Assembly (NCBI GenBank): GCA_013397865.1
Contig: VZTI01001178.1
Location: 345,946 to 409,945, forward strand
Length of the DNA: 64,000 nucleotides
Direction of reading: 5' to 3'
DNA from: Struthidea cinerea
Taxonomy: Eukaryota; Chordata; Aves; Passeriformes; Corcoracidae
Position 1 is the first letter of the stretch, and each line of letters begins with the position of its first letter. The notes beneath the pieces are model-generated. The model saw only the letters and a list, made by a program, of their open reading frames with translations, made no database searches and was not told where the DNA came from. Shown here in pieces: positions 10,711 to 23,497 of this stretch. The position numbers and the translations under genes were made by a program.

Positions 10711-13700
10711 ACCCTGTAATCCTGTAATCTTCATTCCTGAGCATCCTTGCCCACCGTGTCCCAGGGAGCAGAGCAGGAGGCGGTGTTTGGGTGCTTTGCA
10801 CAGGAGCAGCTCCACAGGAAGGCACAGAATATTCAGTTCCCTGCTGGAGACTGGCGGGATCGGCCACCTTGCTCCCTGAAAGGCATTAAATGCTTTGAAA
10901 ATGACCGTGCTTGGTGCTTTTTGCTTCTCCGAATCCCGAATACTCCCGAGGAAGCCAGTACAGAGGAATACAGAGGAGGAGTCTCCGGATGAGCCGGGCC
11001 TGTTGGGGCAAGAACTTGTTTTGCCTTGAAACTTAATATAAAGCTTAGACAGGACTGAAGATTAAAGGCAGCTGGTGTGCTGGGTCCATGGGAAATGATG
11101 AGTGTTCAGTCATTTCTAATGTGTATTACTGTATCTGAGGGGCCAAAGTTCAGCAAAGATGACTTTATAACTCCCTTGCTTGTACTGGGCAAGTGAAACA
11201 AAGATTAATCACAGGGCTAAACTTTCCTTAGTATTTATTTCCCATGCTGGGGTGGGATGCGTTTGTAGTATCAGTGGTTGGTTGGTTGGGGTTTTCCCCT
11301 TCAAAATTCAAGATAAAGTTGGACTTCTGGGAGAAAGGGCTGATCTTGTTAGTATTTTAAGTTGAAATAGAATTCTGCAGGAGGACTGAAGTGATACTTT
11401 ACTGCTGTTATGGTTGACTCCATTCATTTTACAATGTCTGTTCTAGGACTGGGAAGCTGCACATTTTCCTTTGCACTTCCCTCTAAACAGCTTCTTTTCT
11501 TCAAAGGATTGAGTACATCGGAGAGCTTCAGGCTCTTGAGTTACCAGACAGCTCCATGTACTAAAAATGTGCGTGGAGCCACGTGTAGTTCAGCTGATGC
11601 ACTTCACTTAGAAAGAAACTCTAAATTGAGACAAGTCAAACCAGCTCTGAACAGGGCAATGCCATTGTTTGTGTTTCTGTGTTTAATGAGTGATTATTTA
11701 TTTCCTGGGAGTACATTTGTGAAGGGGAATGTTTTCCATTTTCCAGCCACGTTTCAGTGATGTGGTCAGCGTGGCTTGTGTTTTGGTTGGGCAAAACATG
11801 AAGCTTGTTGAGAGCCACATGATCAGTTTGGAAGAGCATGCTGTTTTTCTGGGATGTTCAGAGAGGGAAGCCCCTTTGCCTTCCTTAAACATAGCTATAA
11901 CGTGTTAGAGAATTAATGGCACTGCTCTTCTATCTGTCTGTTGTCCCAGTTCTGCAATGCCATCACTGTTACATGGTATGTAAATCTCTACAGCCCAGAA
12001 AAACAGCTGAAAACTCATTTGACTTGGATGAAAATGCATGTATGTGGGTATCAGTCTAAAGGCTGTCAAGATAAAAATCTTATCTTGGTTGAGATAAGGC
12101 GGTAGCTGGAATTCAGAACAGGAAGCACTAGTTTGGTCAACTGTCAGAAAGGCAAAACTCTGGTGATTCAAGCTCTGAAGGCCAAGGATATTTTTTAATA
12201 GCTACTATCTTTAAAAGAAGCTTTTTTCCTTGGTGGCTGCTCCTAGAAGGCCAAAATTCCCGCACTGTCCTCAGTGGGGGTCCTTTTCAAGTGTCACTGT
12301 TCTTTACTAAACACCTCTATGACAAGCCCTGTGTTTGGGAGTGGTGGGTTGAGTGCATAAATAAGAAACAGTCAGGAATAGGAGTATTCCTTGTTGTTTA
12401 GGGTAAGGAGTAGCTGCCACCACAGCAGGAAAAATTGGAAACCAAAGAGGAGTAATAGAAAATGGTGATGACAGCGATTGCTGCTGGTGTAAACAATTAA
12501 CACTATTCATTTTGGATAAAGCCCAATCATAGCATTTTCAAGAAAAGGATGATTCTGCCCTACCACCCCTCTACAAGCAACCACACCAAGTATGTTGTGA
12601 TGCACAGTCCTTGGTTCTGATCTCTGGATCCTTTTTTGCTTTCCTTAGGGTTTCTTTTTTTGTTCCAGTGTTGTATTTCTTTCCTGATGTTTTTGTGTTA
12701 CTGCTCTCTGCTCCCTCTGATTTGTTTGGGGTGACACTTTTGCTGTGAGTGGATGTTTGGGGGACACTTCAGCCAGCCTGTGGTTACTCCCTGTCTACGA
12801 GGGCTGCTGTGGAAGCAGGAGCAGAAGCAGAAGGTGAACTGCTGGGGCAGCTCTGGAGCTTTGGGGAAGATCCTCTGTCATGGTCTGAAGTTGCTGCAAG
12901 GGGCAAGGAAGGACTGGAAATTAGGGCACATCTGGGGTCATCCAGCTGTTCTTGCCCTGGCTCTCACTGAATCGTTCCTTTCAGCTTCTCTGCACTTGCA
13001 GTGTGCTGGAAGTTCACTTATTCTGTGGAGTACCAGAGCTTGCTGCCTTTTTGTGCACATCCTCTGGCACTTTCAGGCACATCCCAGTGGTGTTTTCCCA
13101 CTCAGTGGTTCTGTGTTGCTGGTAGGGAGCTCAGCTCAGAGCCACAGGGGTGTGGATGCTTTGGAGCCCAACCGTCTTAGACTTCTGCAGGGCTCTTCAG
13201 CTCATAGTTTATACTCCACTGGTGAGTTTGGGCTGCTGTGCTTGTGTTTCTCCTTGGCTTCATGATGATTTTGGTTGGACGTTGCCTTCTTATGTTTGAA
13301 TGAATTCAAAGCTTTCTGAACACCCTTGCAAGGTGGAAGTTGCATCTGCCTTTGCTGCATTTATTCATTCACTATGGTGCTGGGAACTCACTCTGCTCTG
13401 CAAGGGACTGTTCTGAATTAGAACAAAGTTTTCTTGGAAGCCAAAGGCAAAAGAGTGCTATTTAACTTGCCGAGAGGCAAAAAAGTTCTGTCTGGGCTGT
13501 AGGAATGACAGTTGCCCAGGGAAAGTTAATACTTCCAAGTACTCCTAACTCTGTTTTTACATCATCAGCGACTATTTATGCTCTGTCAGCCTGAAGTTAC
13601 ATTATCTGAAGTGTGTCAAGTCAGAATCGTGTCATTGCTTTTATCGTCTCTCTCTTCTTGAATGTCACCTCATCTACTACTTAATTCCATTTCCGTCACT

Positions 13701-16690
13701 CTTTCCATCCCTCATCTCTTTCCTGGCTTGCCAGACAGCACTGCAAAACTATCAGACTTGCTTTCCAGTTGAAGTCACTGCAGCTTAGCTCACAGCCATG
13801 CTTTGCAGCATTAGTCAGGAAAACTTTGGCACCAGCCTGACGCTGAATTCCGAGGCAGACGTGGCTGCCTCCATCGGAGGGATGTGCTGGAGAGAAATCC
13901 AAGGGTGTTTTTATGCAGGTGCTGACACAGATAAGGGCACTGGGAGTTTTTCTTGTTTTCCTCCCTTACAAAAAACCTCACAGGTTTACTCTTCTTTGCT
14001 CCACAAACTGCTCTCTGTTTCAGAAGTTACCAGAGAAATAAACGTTTTCAACAAAGAAGGGATGCAAAGCACAGAAATGCAATTTAAGTAGCAAAAGGGA
14101 GGTGCAGGGCAGACAAATTCACCCATTCGGAACTGTACAGTATGTCAAGTTCTGATTCAAAACCTTGTGGGGTTCTTCTGGTTTTGCCATGTTGTTCGTA
14201 AAAGGGATTTTGTGATAACTCACCTACAGCAGAGAAAATTCTGTAGCATAGATAAGAGTGCCTGGGAGGGAGAGAAAAAGAGAGGCCTGGATATAAATGA
14301 GTAAGAATTTATTCTTGTGGGTTTTTTCCCTCGGGGAATGTCCACATGAGGTTCTGAAACAGAGCTTTCTTCTCTTTATCTTCACTGCTGGGATTTTGTG
14401 TGACACTGGGTGTGGCAGTGGAAGGGGAGGCTGGAAATGGTGGTATTTTCTTGAGTAATGAAATAGAAGAAGAGAATTGGAGATAGGAAATAAGGACAGG
14501 TCTCACCGGAATTGGAGATCTCATTTGAACCTAAACACAACTGTGCTTTATGTCACAGCAAAAAAACCCAAACCTAGCCAAATTCTGAAATATAAGCCTC
14601 CACTGCTGCTAAGAAAGCAAATATTAACTGCATTTTTATTAAAAGGAAGTTGAGTTTTTCAGTCTATGAAATCACATTCTGTCCTTGTGCTAAGTTTGAG
14701 ACACCATAAAAGCCTCTAAAATATTTACCTTGGAATTGTGTTGGAAAGATTATTATATATAGCCAATATACAATGTGTTTTTGTCTGACGCTTTAACTTA
14801 AAAATGGGTTTCTTTTAACTTTTTAACTTCAGAAATTGCCCTGCTTTATTTTTTTTTAGCAAGCCAGTTCATGTATTAAATTGAAATCTGTACAAATTAC
14901 AGTTAATTATAGTCAGCTCAGAGTGAGGCCTAAAATAGGTCACATGCTGTTTGGAATAAAATGTGCTGAAAATGATTAGATCTGTTTGGTTGGGCCTGAA
15001 GTCCTTTCCAAGGTGTTTGATCCTCCCCTGGCTGTTGCTCTCCCATCTTCCTCCTGTGTGCCATGGCAGGTCTGCTGGCTGGGCAATAAAGTGACAAGAT
15101 ACCTTGGAAGGAAAGGAGGAGGGTGTGAGACTGTTGAACCTTCTGTCTTTGCCAGGAGAGGCTGAAATGGTTTCTCGCTCCTATTCATTTGAGACCAACC
15201 AAAATTCTTCCTCAGTGTTGTCACATTATCCAAATACCAAGGGGAAAGACATGCTATTTACTGAAATAGAAATCAGCTACCACCAAACTTACTGAATTCC
15301 TTTCTTTTTCCCCCTTGGAATTGCATTTTGGGTCCTGACTTTCAGGGGACATTTGCTGTCCCCCCTGTTTGGAAGGGGTGGTGGCAGAGCTGCCTGGTGA
15401 GTCAGCAGGGGCTGGTTAACCCTGTCCCAGCCCAGCACTGCCAGCTCTGTCATGGTTTTGTTTGTGGATGATACGCAGTCCTTGGCTGCTTGTTGTCCTT
15501 CAGCTGAATTAGTGCTTTACACCAATTTTTATTATTCTGAATGCTACTGAATTAATTACATTAAAACAACTTCACCAGTGACCTTGAGGAAAAGTTATTT
15601 CCAGCAGCACATCTTCCTGCATTTATGTAGTGACTTAATGAATGCCTGCACACTTTCGCTGTTCAGCTATTGTTTCACATTCCTGCATGCATGTCCTTGA
15701 TGGGAGCTAATTATTAGTTTAATTGTATGCAGGAATATTTATGCATTACATTTTCTGGAGCAATATTGCACTAGGTACTTGTAAAATCGTCTGCCAATAA
15801 AAACACGATATCTAAAAGGGTATGTGCAGTAGGGACTGACCTGCAGGTATATCTAGGAAGCTGTTTGGAAAGCAAATTACTTTGAAAATAACTGTGGACC
15901 TGAGCTTAGTCATTCTGCTTCCTGACCAAGTGTGGCTGCAGTGTTAGTAGAAGAGGTTTTATTCTTTACCTTGCACAAACCTGGGAGCTCTGTAAACCCA
16001 GCTGTCTTTTTCCTCCTGTTCTCTCCTCCATCACTGACCCAAATTTCTGTGTAATTGGTAACAGAATATTCAGCCAACTTCTGTGCTCAGGTGAGGCTGA
16101 GACTAAAAACCTGCCGTTGGTGAGTGGTGCAGCCCTGGCCCATCCTGGGGGATCTGCTGTGGGTAAGGAGGTGAAGCTGCAGTTGTTCTGACCTGGTTTT
16201 GTCACTAAAGGAAGGAGCACATTTGACCTTGGACAGCTTTCAGGAGCTGTGTTGTTGGGCAGAAGGATGTTTGTGTGGAGTTATTTTGAAGGAAAAAACT
16301 GTGGTTCAAACTCTTTTCTTTCCTAAGAGGTACTTTCTAAGAGAGGTTGAGATGCACATGGAGGAGCCTGAGGAACACACCTCACACCCCAGCCTTTCAC
16401 TTGCAGCTGATAGGAGGCTGATACGGTGTGGGAGGCCTTGAGCTCCTGACTGGAGAGGGTAGAATTTCTCCCAGTCACCAGCACCAGAAGTGCATTATGA
16501 ATGTTCTTCAGACTTGTCTGTCCAGGGTGGTGGGGGCTGGTTATGATGTACCCTTGAATGATTTGGGGAAATCTGCATCACAGAAAGCAAAACATTGGAG
16601 CACTGAGGTTGTTGTACTTTGAGTTTTATTGAAAACTCACCAACAAAGTGCATTTGTTTTCCTTTACTGACATCACATTCTGCTCTGAAC
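10711..16690. other. Non-coding DNA, no recognised gene
   Basis: No interspersed repeat was recognised. A frame of 170 codons at 12753-13265 is the longest here, but it is rich in Leu/Ser/Cys/Trp, overlaps a second frame and has no motif. A short TTGG repeat is at 11276-11290. The sub-block 15500-15800 resembles a conserved non-coding element and is listed separately. Confidence 0.6.
15500..15800. promoter_or_regulatory. Possible conserved non-coding element with homeodomain-type motifs
   Basis: This AT-rich stretch packs several TAAT-core motifs: AATTAATTA near 15552, and TAATTATTAGTTTAATT from 15708. It also has GCATGCATG near 15684 and ATTTATGCAT near 15738, which resembles a POU or octamer site. 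It lacks repeats and long homopolymers and looks compositionally even, as conserved vertebrate enhancers often do. Known biology: homeodomain proteins bind TAAT cores. That this segment is conserved or active is inference only. Confidence 0.2.
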
Positions 16691-16818
16691 TGCCAGAGCT
16701 CCAGGAGCGTTTGGACAATGCTCTCAGGGACAGGGTGGGATTGTTGGGATGTCTGGGCAGGGCCAGGAGTTGAACTCAGTGGTCCTTGTGGGTCCCTTCC
16801 AACTAGGATATTCTGTGA
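16691..16818 (+). mobile_element. CR1 LINE, 3' end fragment
   Basis: The segment runs from CAGAGCTCCAGGAG through a GGGTGGGATTGTTGGG block to CTTGTGGGTCCCTTCCAACT and an ATATTCTGTG terminus. This is the typical 3' untranslated end of an avian chicken-repeat-1 retrotransposon, sense on the + strand. CR1 copies are usually truncated at the 5' end, as here. It is a fossil with no coding capacity. Confidence 0.8.
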
Positions 16819-19800
16819 AAATGGGGAATGTTTTCCATACTCCCCATGGCTGTAGAGCACTGTTAGTTCCTAAGCAGAGCTGTCCTACACCCCGGCTGAC
16901 TGAGCTGCCATTGTTTCCCCTGTCTTTTCAGTAGCACTGCTGTGTTTCCTATGGATCATCACTTACTAAGCTAAGCCTGGAGAAAAAAAGAAGGCTTGAG
17001 CAGTTGAATTCTCCTTGCCGTAGGAACCAGCTCAGGTAATGAGGTAGCTGATGATGTCATCCTGTTAAAGCTTCAAAAAAATTGATTATAAAAGACTTCC
17101 TATCTTTGAATATTTCAGTCTGTGGCCTTTCTTTTCACCTTGTGTCTTTTGCAGCTGTGGTTTAGCAGGATCTCTGAGGAAACAAAGGCAATCTGAACAT
17201 TTTAGGTTTAAATTTCTAGCAGTGATAAGTCTGTTGAGGTTCTCCCAGCCCAACAGGACTCTACAAGTGTGGGGTTGAGCTTTGCAAGGGGTGCTTGTGC
17301 ATGTCCCACTCTAAACCCGCGAACTGCTCTCTGTGAACTTGCTCAGGGGCTGCATTATGGGTACATTAGCCACAGATCTACAGTTCTGCAAGAGGAGAAC
17401 AAACATTTATAGCCCCTATTTACTTAGTGGTAGGTCAAGAGGCCAGTCCTGCAAATCACTTCTTGTTGTAGTTGCTTCAATATGGAAAATGTTTCAGGGG
17501 AATGCATCCAGCTTTTTTCTCTCCATTTTTCTGTTTCCATCTGCTGTTCTTTGAACTTGCAACACTGGAGGCCACAGCGACATTTTGTGGGGAATATAAT
17601 CTCAGAAAGGAACACTTGGTGGAAGCAACTTGTACAAGTGAAATGCTCTCTGTAAAAGGAAATAATTCATGGCTTTTAGCTCTTTCAAACCCATCCTAAC
17701 ACTCCTGCTGGGTTCCTTTCACTGTGAAGTAAGGCAGAGGATTAGTCAGCATCATCTAATTAGGCAGCAGCAAAGCAAAAACGGTGTTCAACAGCCTCTG
17801 CCCTGGTTCTGTTTCCATTCATAGGACTTGCCCATGGAAGCCAAGGACATCTGAGTGATGGCACTGGGAATGTCGGAGCGGCTGGGAGGTGAGGCATGCT
17901 CAAATGGGATTTCACCTCAGGAGGAAATCCAAGGTCATCTTCTGCAGTTTCTATACCAGAACAGTCATCCTGTGTTCTGAGTGAGTCTGCAGGTAACTGC
18001 AGCACCTCCTGGTTCCTTAATAGCTCTGGTGATGTCAGAGCTTTAATTCCACTCCATCCTGCTGGAAAAGACAGGAGTGAGAGTTGCTGGGCAGCATTTC
18101 CTTCCTATTCCTATAGGTCTGGGCTCCTTTGGTGTCGACATTGGATTGTCTAGTGATGTATCTGTGGCTGAATTCCTTTAAAATGAGCTTAGCAACAGTG
18201 TCTGGCAGGGCTGAAATGGGAGAGCTCACATTGAATTCTTCCAAGGTGGGCTAATGGTGGAGTCTCAGCGTCCAAGAAGACTGTATTTTACACTATAACA
18301 CACGGAGCAGGAGAAATGGTTTGTTTAGGGGGGGGGGTTGTCTTGGCCTTTCACTTCACGGCAGCACTGCAGCACATGGTTACCTGCACTGAAGGGTCCC
18401 AGTGGCTCCCAGTGACCCCAGCCCTCACTGAGGAATGCTGACACTTCAGCTCACTTGGGGCACAAGCTGGATTTCACTTCTTTCTCAGTGGTTGACAGAG
18501 GATTACTTACAGCTGGAGAACTGGGGAAGAACAGCTCAGCCTCTTCCCAGAGAAGATTATTACTATCAAGCTTTGCCCACTGGGGCATTAGGTCAGCATA
18601 AAGGAAGAAATTGATCTTTTCGTTTTGAGCTTTTAAAACAAATAAGCAAAACACTTTTCTTATTAGAACATGGGAGTTTTACCAGCAATGCAGTTGGCAC
18701 TAAATAATTTTAAGCAAAAGACATTGCTGTAGATGAGGATCATCTGCAGTTAACTGACAGAGCTGGGACATGAGAGAGGACAGGATGGGAAAGTTGTCTG
18801 CTTATTTCTGTCTAAACTGCATTTTTGGTGTGAAGTTGTTGATCAAATCAGCCTTATTGCTGATAGTTGATACTGATAATGAACCTGTGAATTGTTCCAT
18901 TGTGACTTTTTGTGGCTCCCAGTTTCAGTTAAGCTGAACCCATGATCTCGGCTCCCAGTCCTTTGTGGGAGGAAGGACGCGTATCCAAGAGTCCCTGATA
19001 CACTGGAATGTCCATTTTGGTGCCTGGGAGGCAGTCTGGGTCTTCTGACCATGTTACACAGATGAGAAAAGAGGCAAAATTACCTCCTGGTACAGCTGCT
19101 GAGGAGCTCTTGGGAGGAAAGAGCTGTTGGGAAGTGGGGTCTGTGAGACTTCGGTGATGAGGTGCTGCAGCCCTGGGATGGTGTTGTCTTGATGTGGGGG
19201 ATGAGGTGCAGTGGAAAGGGAGCACGTGGATGGGAATCCAGGGAACTGCGAGAAGGAAGCAACCAGGGGTGAAAAAAACACCCCCAAAATGTGGAATTTG
19301 AAGAAGTGAGAGAAATCTGATTCCCTTTACCTTTAGGCATTGTAGGAAGGCTGAGTCTGGAGAAGTTATTTTTCCCTGCCTCCCACACCCCCTCAGGAAC
19401 ACCATCTGCAACTGTTTCTCTTTTCCAGTCTAAGAAGTACCAGAGGAGATTAGAGCTGTTTTTTCTCAGATTTTAGATGGGAGGTCTCTAGCCAAGCTTC
19501 ACTGTTTTCTTCCTTATTTTTCTGATTTTAAAGGAATGTCTTCAATATGATAATAAAAGCAACATAACAATTCACTTCAGGGACTGCAGTAAAAAAATGA
19601 CTTTGTGACATGTCTGCCCTTTGAAATGATGTTCTGAATGCAGATGAGGTTTGGATCTTCCCATTCCTGCTGCTGTTGCGGGGCTGGGCATATGGCAGTG
19701 TCAGGTGGGATCAGGGTGACAGTTTCTGGTCCAGCAGTTCCCCTCTGTGCTCACCCCAGATATCCCCATGGCAGTTCTGAGCATTCCAAGCCTCATATAT

Positions 19801-20090
19801 CACCCTTTACAGCCCTGTCTTTACAGCCCTGTCACCAGCTCGGGATGAACTCTAGGAAGAGATCTTACTTTCACAGTGTTTTCCTGCTGTTGTTGTTTCT
19901 TGAAGGGAAGGTGGAAGAGGAGCCTTGTGTGAGGCAGTTGTGAGGTGAGTCACGTCTGTATAAATAGAAGTGCTGAGCACATCGGATAAGCTGCAGCAGA
20001 AATGCTTCAGAGGCAGGAAAGCTGCCTTGGTGAAATGATCACAGAATTGTAAAGCCTGTCCTTTCAGGCTGCACATCAGTTTTTCCTTCC
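16819..20090. other. Non-coding DNA, no recognised gene
   Basis: A run of ten Gs lies at 18328-18337. A perfect 14-bp tandem duplication (CTTTACAGCCCTGT twice) lies at 19805-19832. Strong acceptor-like pyrimidine tracts end near 17156 and 19430, but the frames behind them close within about 15-40 codons without a convincing donor. Overlapping minus-strand frames at 18929-19411 show no motif. Confidence 0.6.
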
Positions 20091-20122
20091 CCCCNNNNNN
20101 NNNNNCCGCCCCCCCCCCCCCC
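20091..20122. repeat. C-homopolymer run with an 11-base assembly gap
   Basis: A C run enters the gap at 20095-20105 and about 17 more near-pure Cs follow it, ending before GATCCCCC. The gap is almost certainly an unresolved poly-C tract, so its true length is unknown. Any reading frame crossing it is unreliable. Confidence 0.9.
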
Positions 20123-23100
20123 GATCCCCCTTCAAGTGCAGGTTCATTTAACATTGTAATTAATGCATTTTAGACCCCTGAAATTTAAGCAGAGAGCACA
20201 AGGGGTGGGGATGGCTGCAGCAGAACTGGGGGTGCTGCACAGGGGCTGTGCTGTGCCAGGAGGGAAAGGGTGTCCTGGCCTCTCAGAACTGATGCAGGGA
20301 TTGTCGCCTCATTTACCCCTGTGCCTTCACTCAGGATGGGTTTGGAAGTCCGTGGTGTTATTTCTCCAGTTTCCAATGATTTGCAGAGTAGAGTAGGACA
20401 GTCCTTGACTTCCTTGGCAGTGCTGTCTGCAGAAGAGACACCTGGCAGTGTTTGGGCCCCTTCACTTGGGGTTATTTGAGCACACACAACCTCTCCTCTG
20501 CAGTTCAGGATACTGGGAACAGCTCAGCAAATCCATCTTCAGAAGCCTCTGTTTGGTCTCTTCCAGAACACTGAAAGCCTCAAGCTGTCACAGTGAAACT
20601 GAGTTTGCCCAAGAAATTGGATGCAGGCTGTTTTACATGCAGAGTGTCTGATCTCTGTACCTGATCCCACTGTGCTGTTGAGCAGGTGAAATCCCACGGT
20701 GATGGAATCTATTCTTGATGTAATTCCCAAGATTTTGTGTTCTCGTTTAATTTGTCACTCAGTCTTTATTTCAGTCATCTTGGATGTACACTGGCATAAA
20801 GCAGGCTGGTTCTTATGGAAAAGGAAGATTCAGGTCAGTGCAAATCCAGGCAGAGTTGGGTCTTCAGTTATTTCCATGAGGAGGACCTGGTGGTGCCTGT
20901 GCAGTTCCTTTTCTCCAAGGCTTCACTTGCTCCAGGCCAGCTGCCTCCACGTGACCTGTCAAGGTTTGTTATCAGCCATTCATCCTCGATCACTGGGAAA
21001 ATTGATTGGGGTGTTGTGAGCAACTGAGGGTTCCAAAAATCTCCCTCCTGCACGGAACTGCACTTCATGGACTTTAAAAATAAATTGGGACAGTTTGACA
21101 GGTACCTGCTTGTTCAGGAATTCACACAGAGAATTTAACTCAATCCACCTGAAGTGAATTGGGCAGGAGTCCAGAAGTTCAGTCGCAGCCAAGGTGTCCC
21201 ACCAGCACTTCCCAGGAATGCCACGGCCGGGTGTGCGCTTTGGCGCTGCACCGAATGCATTTCAGCTCCAGGATGGCCTTCTTCCCCATCTCCTCTCTCT
21301 CCACACTTCACACCAGGCTGGGTGCATTGCTAACAGCTCTTGAAGAGCCTGTTTGCCTCAATAGTCTGATCAAGGAGCAACAGAGAGATTCTTTCTCTTT
21401 ACTCTTTCAACAAAAAAAGAGGAGCCTGTCTCACTATTTATTGCTGGGTTCCCTTTGTTTTTTTAACTAGGCCAGCACTAAAAATGGAAGTGAAGATCCC
21501 AGAAATTTCTTTTGATTGGCTGCAAGTTTGAAGAACGATGTGCAAGGGAGAAGGTGGAGGAACACAGGCTACTGAGGATGCTGGAAAACACTGAAATAAT
21601 CTGTTTGGGTCCACATAAAGCAGGAGCTTGCGACTCAAAATATGAAAACACAATTAGTCTCTCAGCAATACGGGCTTTTTAAAATTACTTTATTGGATTT
21701 TTCTTTTTTTCTTGGCTTATATTAAACTGGCATTTCAAGCCTCTGTTGGAATATATTGCTTAATTTCATCAGCCTTTCTGTGAAGAAGCACTGGGAGAAG
21801 AGCAATGTTTTCTCCTTTTTGCAAGCTCTAGTTTATTTTTTTCCCTCTCCCTTCTTCCTCCTTCCTCTGTTTTCTTTTTCCTGTAGGAGTGTTATGATAT
21901 TCAACAATGATAAAAACATATGGAATCTTATAGAAACTTACTTTGAAAATCTGGATCATTTTTTTAAAGATTCCTAATTGCATGCATTGTGAGACGTCCA
22001 GGAGAACTTTTTAAGGAGATGGTTGCTGGCTTAAATATTCAATAGGATTATTTATCTAATTATTAGTAGTAATTATTATTATTTTATTGTTATTATTACT
22101 ATTATTTCTAAACCCCTTGCATCTAGATCAAGTCACAAGAAAGAGCAGAACCAGTCCAGCACTAAATATGGGTTTTGCTTTCATTGTTGACAACAGTGAG
22201 TTTGGCATGAAAACAGAGAGGCTGAGTTTATATGGTAGCAATAATTCTGGAGGAGCAGAGCAGGAATTCTATCTATGTGATTGTGACCAGGAATGTGATC
22301 CAAAATAATTCTCCAGAATGTGATTAGTTGTAGTACTCTCATATATAGCCCACCTTAAAGGGCTAAATTAAGTACTGCATCACTTGACAGGAAATCTGTA
22401 AAGGTATTCGTTTGAGATCTGTGGCTAAATCAGTGCTTATTGTGTCCCATGCCCAGGAATGCAGTCACAGCAAGGATAACATTTGCATTAGTCTGCTTTG
22501 AAAGCTTTAGTTCAGATAAAAGGGAATTCCTGTGCCAGTAGATGGGCTGTGTGACAGGACTGAAGGCAGACAAGGCTGATGCACCACGTTGGCTCATGTA
22601 CACAGCACTTTGTGCTCTTCTTTGTGCATCTTCCCGAGCGAAAACACTGCCTGGCACAACTCTGGTGATTCAGGATTCTGTGCCAGCTCCGAGACTGCGG
22701 CTCTTTCCTTGGCGCTGGGCTGGGCTCCTGTGCTTTGTCCTGGCAGGCAGAGAGTCCTCAGCTGCACCAGTCTGAGGTCAGATCTGCTACTGCCTTCCAA
22801 CTGAGAAAAACTCCTTGCAATCTCCAAAGGGGCTCAAACATTACTTTTACTGCCCCAGGAATGTTCTTGGAGTAGATTTTGTTAGAGACAGATTATGTTG
22901 CTGAATGCATCAAATCCATCAGTTTGTCTGCTGTGTAGGAACTTTAATCAGGAATATTTGTAGCCATTTTCCTTCTTCACTTGTCTTTCTCCTGGCTGTG
23001 ATAGTAAAATTATGCCAAGTTGATCTTCTTTGTAATAAATATTTCTGTGCTTTTCTGCTTTGGAAGCAATGTTGGGAAATCATTTGGGAATCAGGCACTG

Positions 23101-23345
23101 GGATTGAGATTGCTGAGGAACATGACTTGCGGGTTTCAAGCTTTTGCCTAAAAATGTATATGGAAACACTATTTTAGTTAGTGGTTTGCCCAGTGGGTCA
23201 CTTTTAACCCATCTGACCCTTTCAAAATCCTATTCTAGGCATGAAATGTAAGTTCTGTTCCTGTGTGGAACTTCAGATTGTGGCAAATTGTTTAGAATTA
23301 ACAGGGTAACAGGGAGCTGTGGATCTCCATCTGTAGAACTGTTCA
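20123..23345. other. Non-coding DNA, no recognised gene
   Basis: The stretch holds a (TTA)n simple repeat (listed separately) and a long pyrimidine-rich tract at about 21823-21887 ending in CTGTAG. The frame following that acceptor-like site codes for about 30 residues rich in Asn, Phe and Ile before a stop, as AT-rich DNA does by chance. No coding sequence or interspersed repeat is recognised. Confidence 0.58.
22051..22108. repeat. Degenerate (TTA)n trinucleotide repeat
   Basis: About 58 bases consist nearly only of TTA/ATT units with a few interruptions. It is a simple microsatellite with no further signal. Confidence 0.8.
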
Positions 23346-23497
23346 GGAATGGTTTGGGTTGGGAGGGCCCTTAAAGCCCATCTCATTCCACCCCTGCCGT
23401 GGACAGGGACACCTTCCACTATCCCAGGTTGCTCCAAACCCCGTCCAACCTGGCCTTGGACACTTCCAGGGATGGGGCAGCCACAGCTTCTCTGGGA
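23346..23497 (-). mobile_element. CR1 LINE, 3' end fragment (antisense)
   Basis: The + strand reads GGTTTGGGTTGGGAGGGCCC, then ACCCCTGCCGTGGACAGGG, then TCCAACCTGGCCTTGGACAC. This is the reverse complement of the avian CR1 3' end, so the element lies on the - strand. Only about 150 bp are kept and it stops near the phrase AGCTTCTCTGGG. The 8-bp terminal repeats are not preserved. Confidence 0.88.

Noticed and set aside
10393..10879. Overlapping ORFs of up to 155 codons on both strands
   Set aside because: They are translations of the polypyrimidine/polypurine tract (Pro/Ser/Phe on one strand, Lys/Gly/Glu on the other) and carry no domain.
12753..13265. 170-codon + strand ORF
   Set aside because: No domain; overlapped by another frame and composed mainly of Leu, Ser, Cys, Gly and Trp; no matching splice or promoter context.
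19431..19478. Good acceptor followed by SKKYQRRLELFFLRF and a stop
   Set aside because: Only 15 codons open, with no donor before the stop.
21889..21976. Acceptor-bounded frame ending in NLIETYFENLDHFFKDS
   Set aside because: The composition (Asn, Phe, Ile, Lys) is what AT-rich DNA encodes by chance, and the strong pyrimidine tract in front may be a simple repeat. No donor or known peptide.
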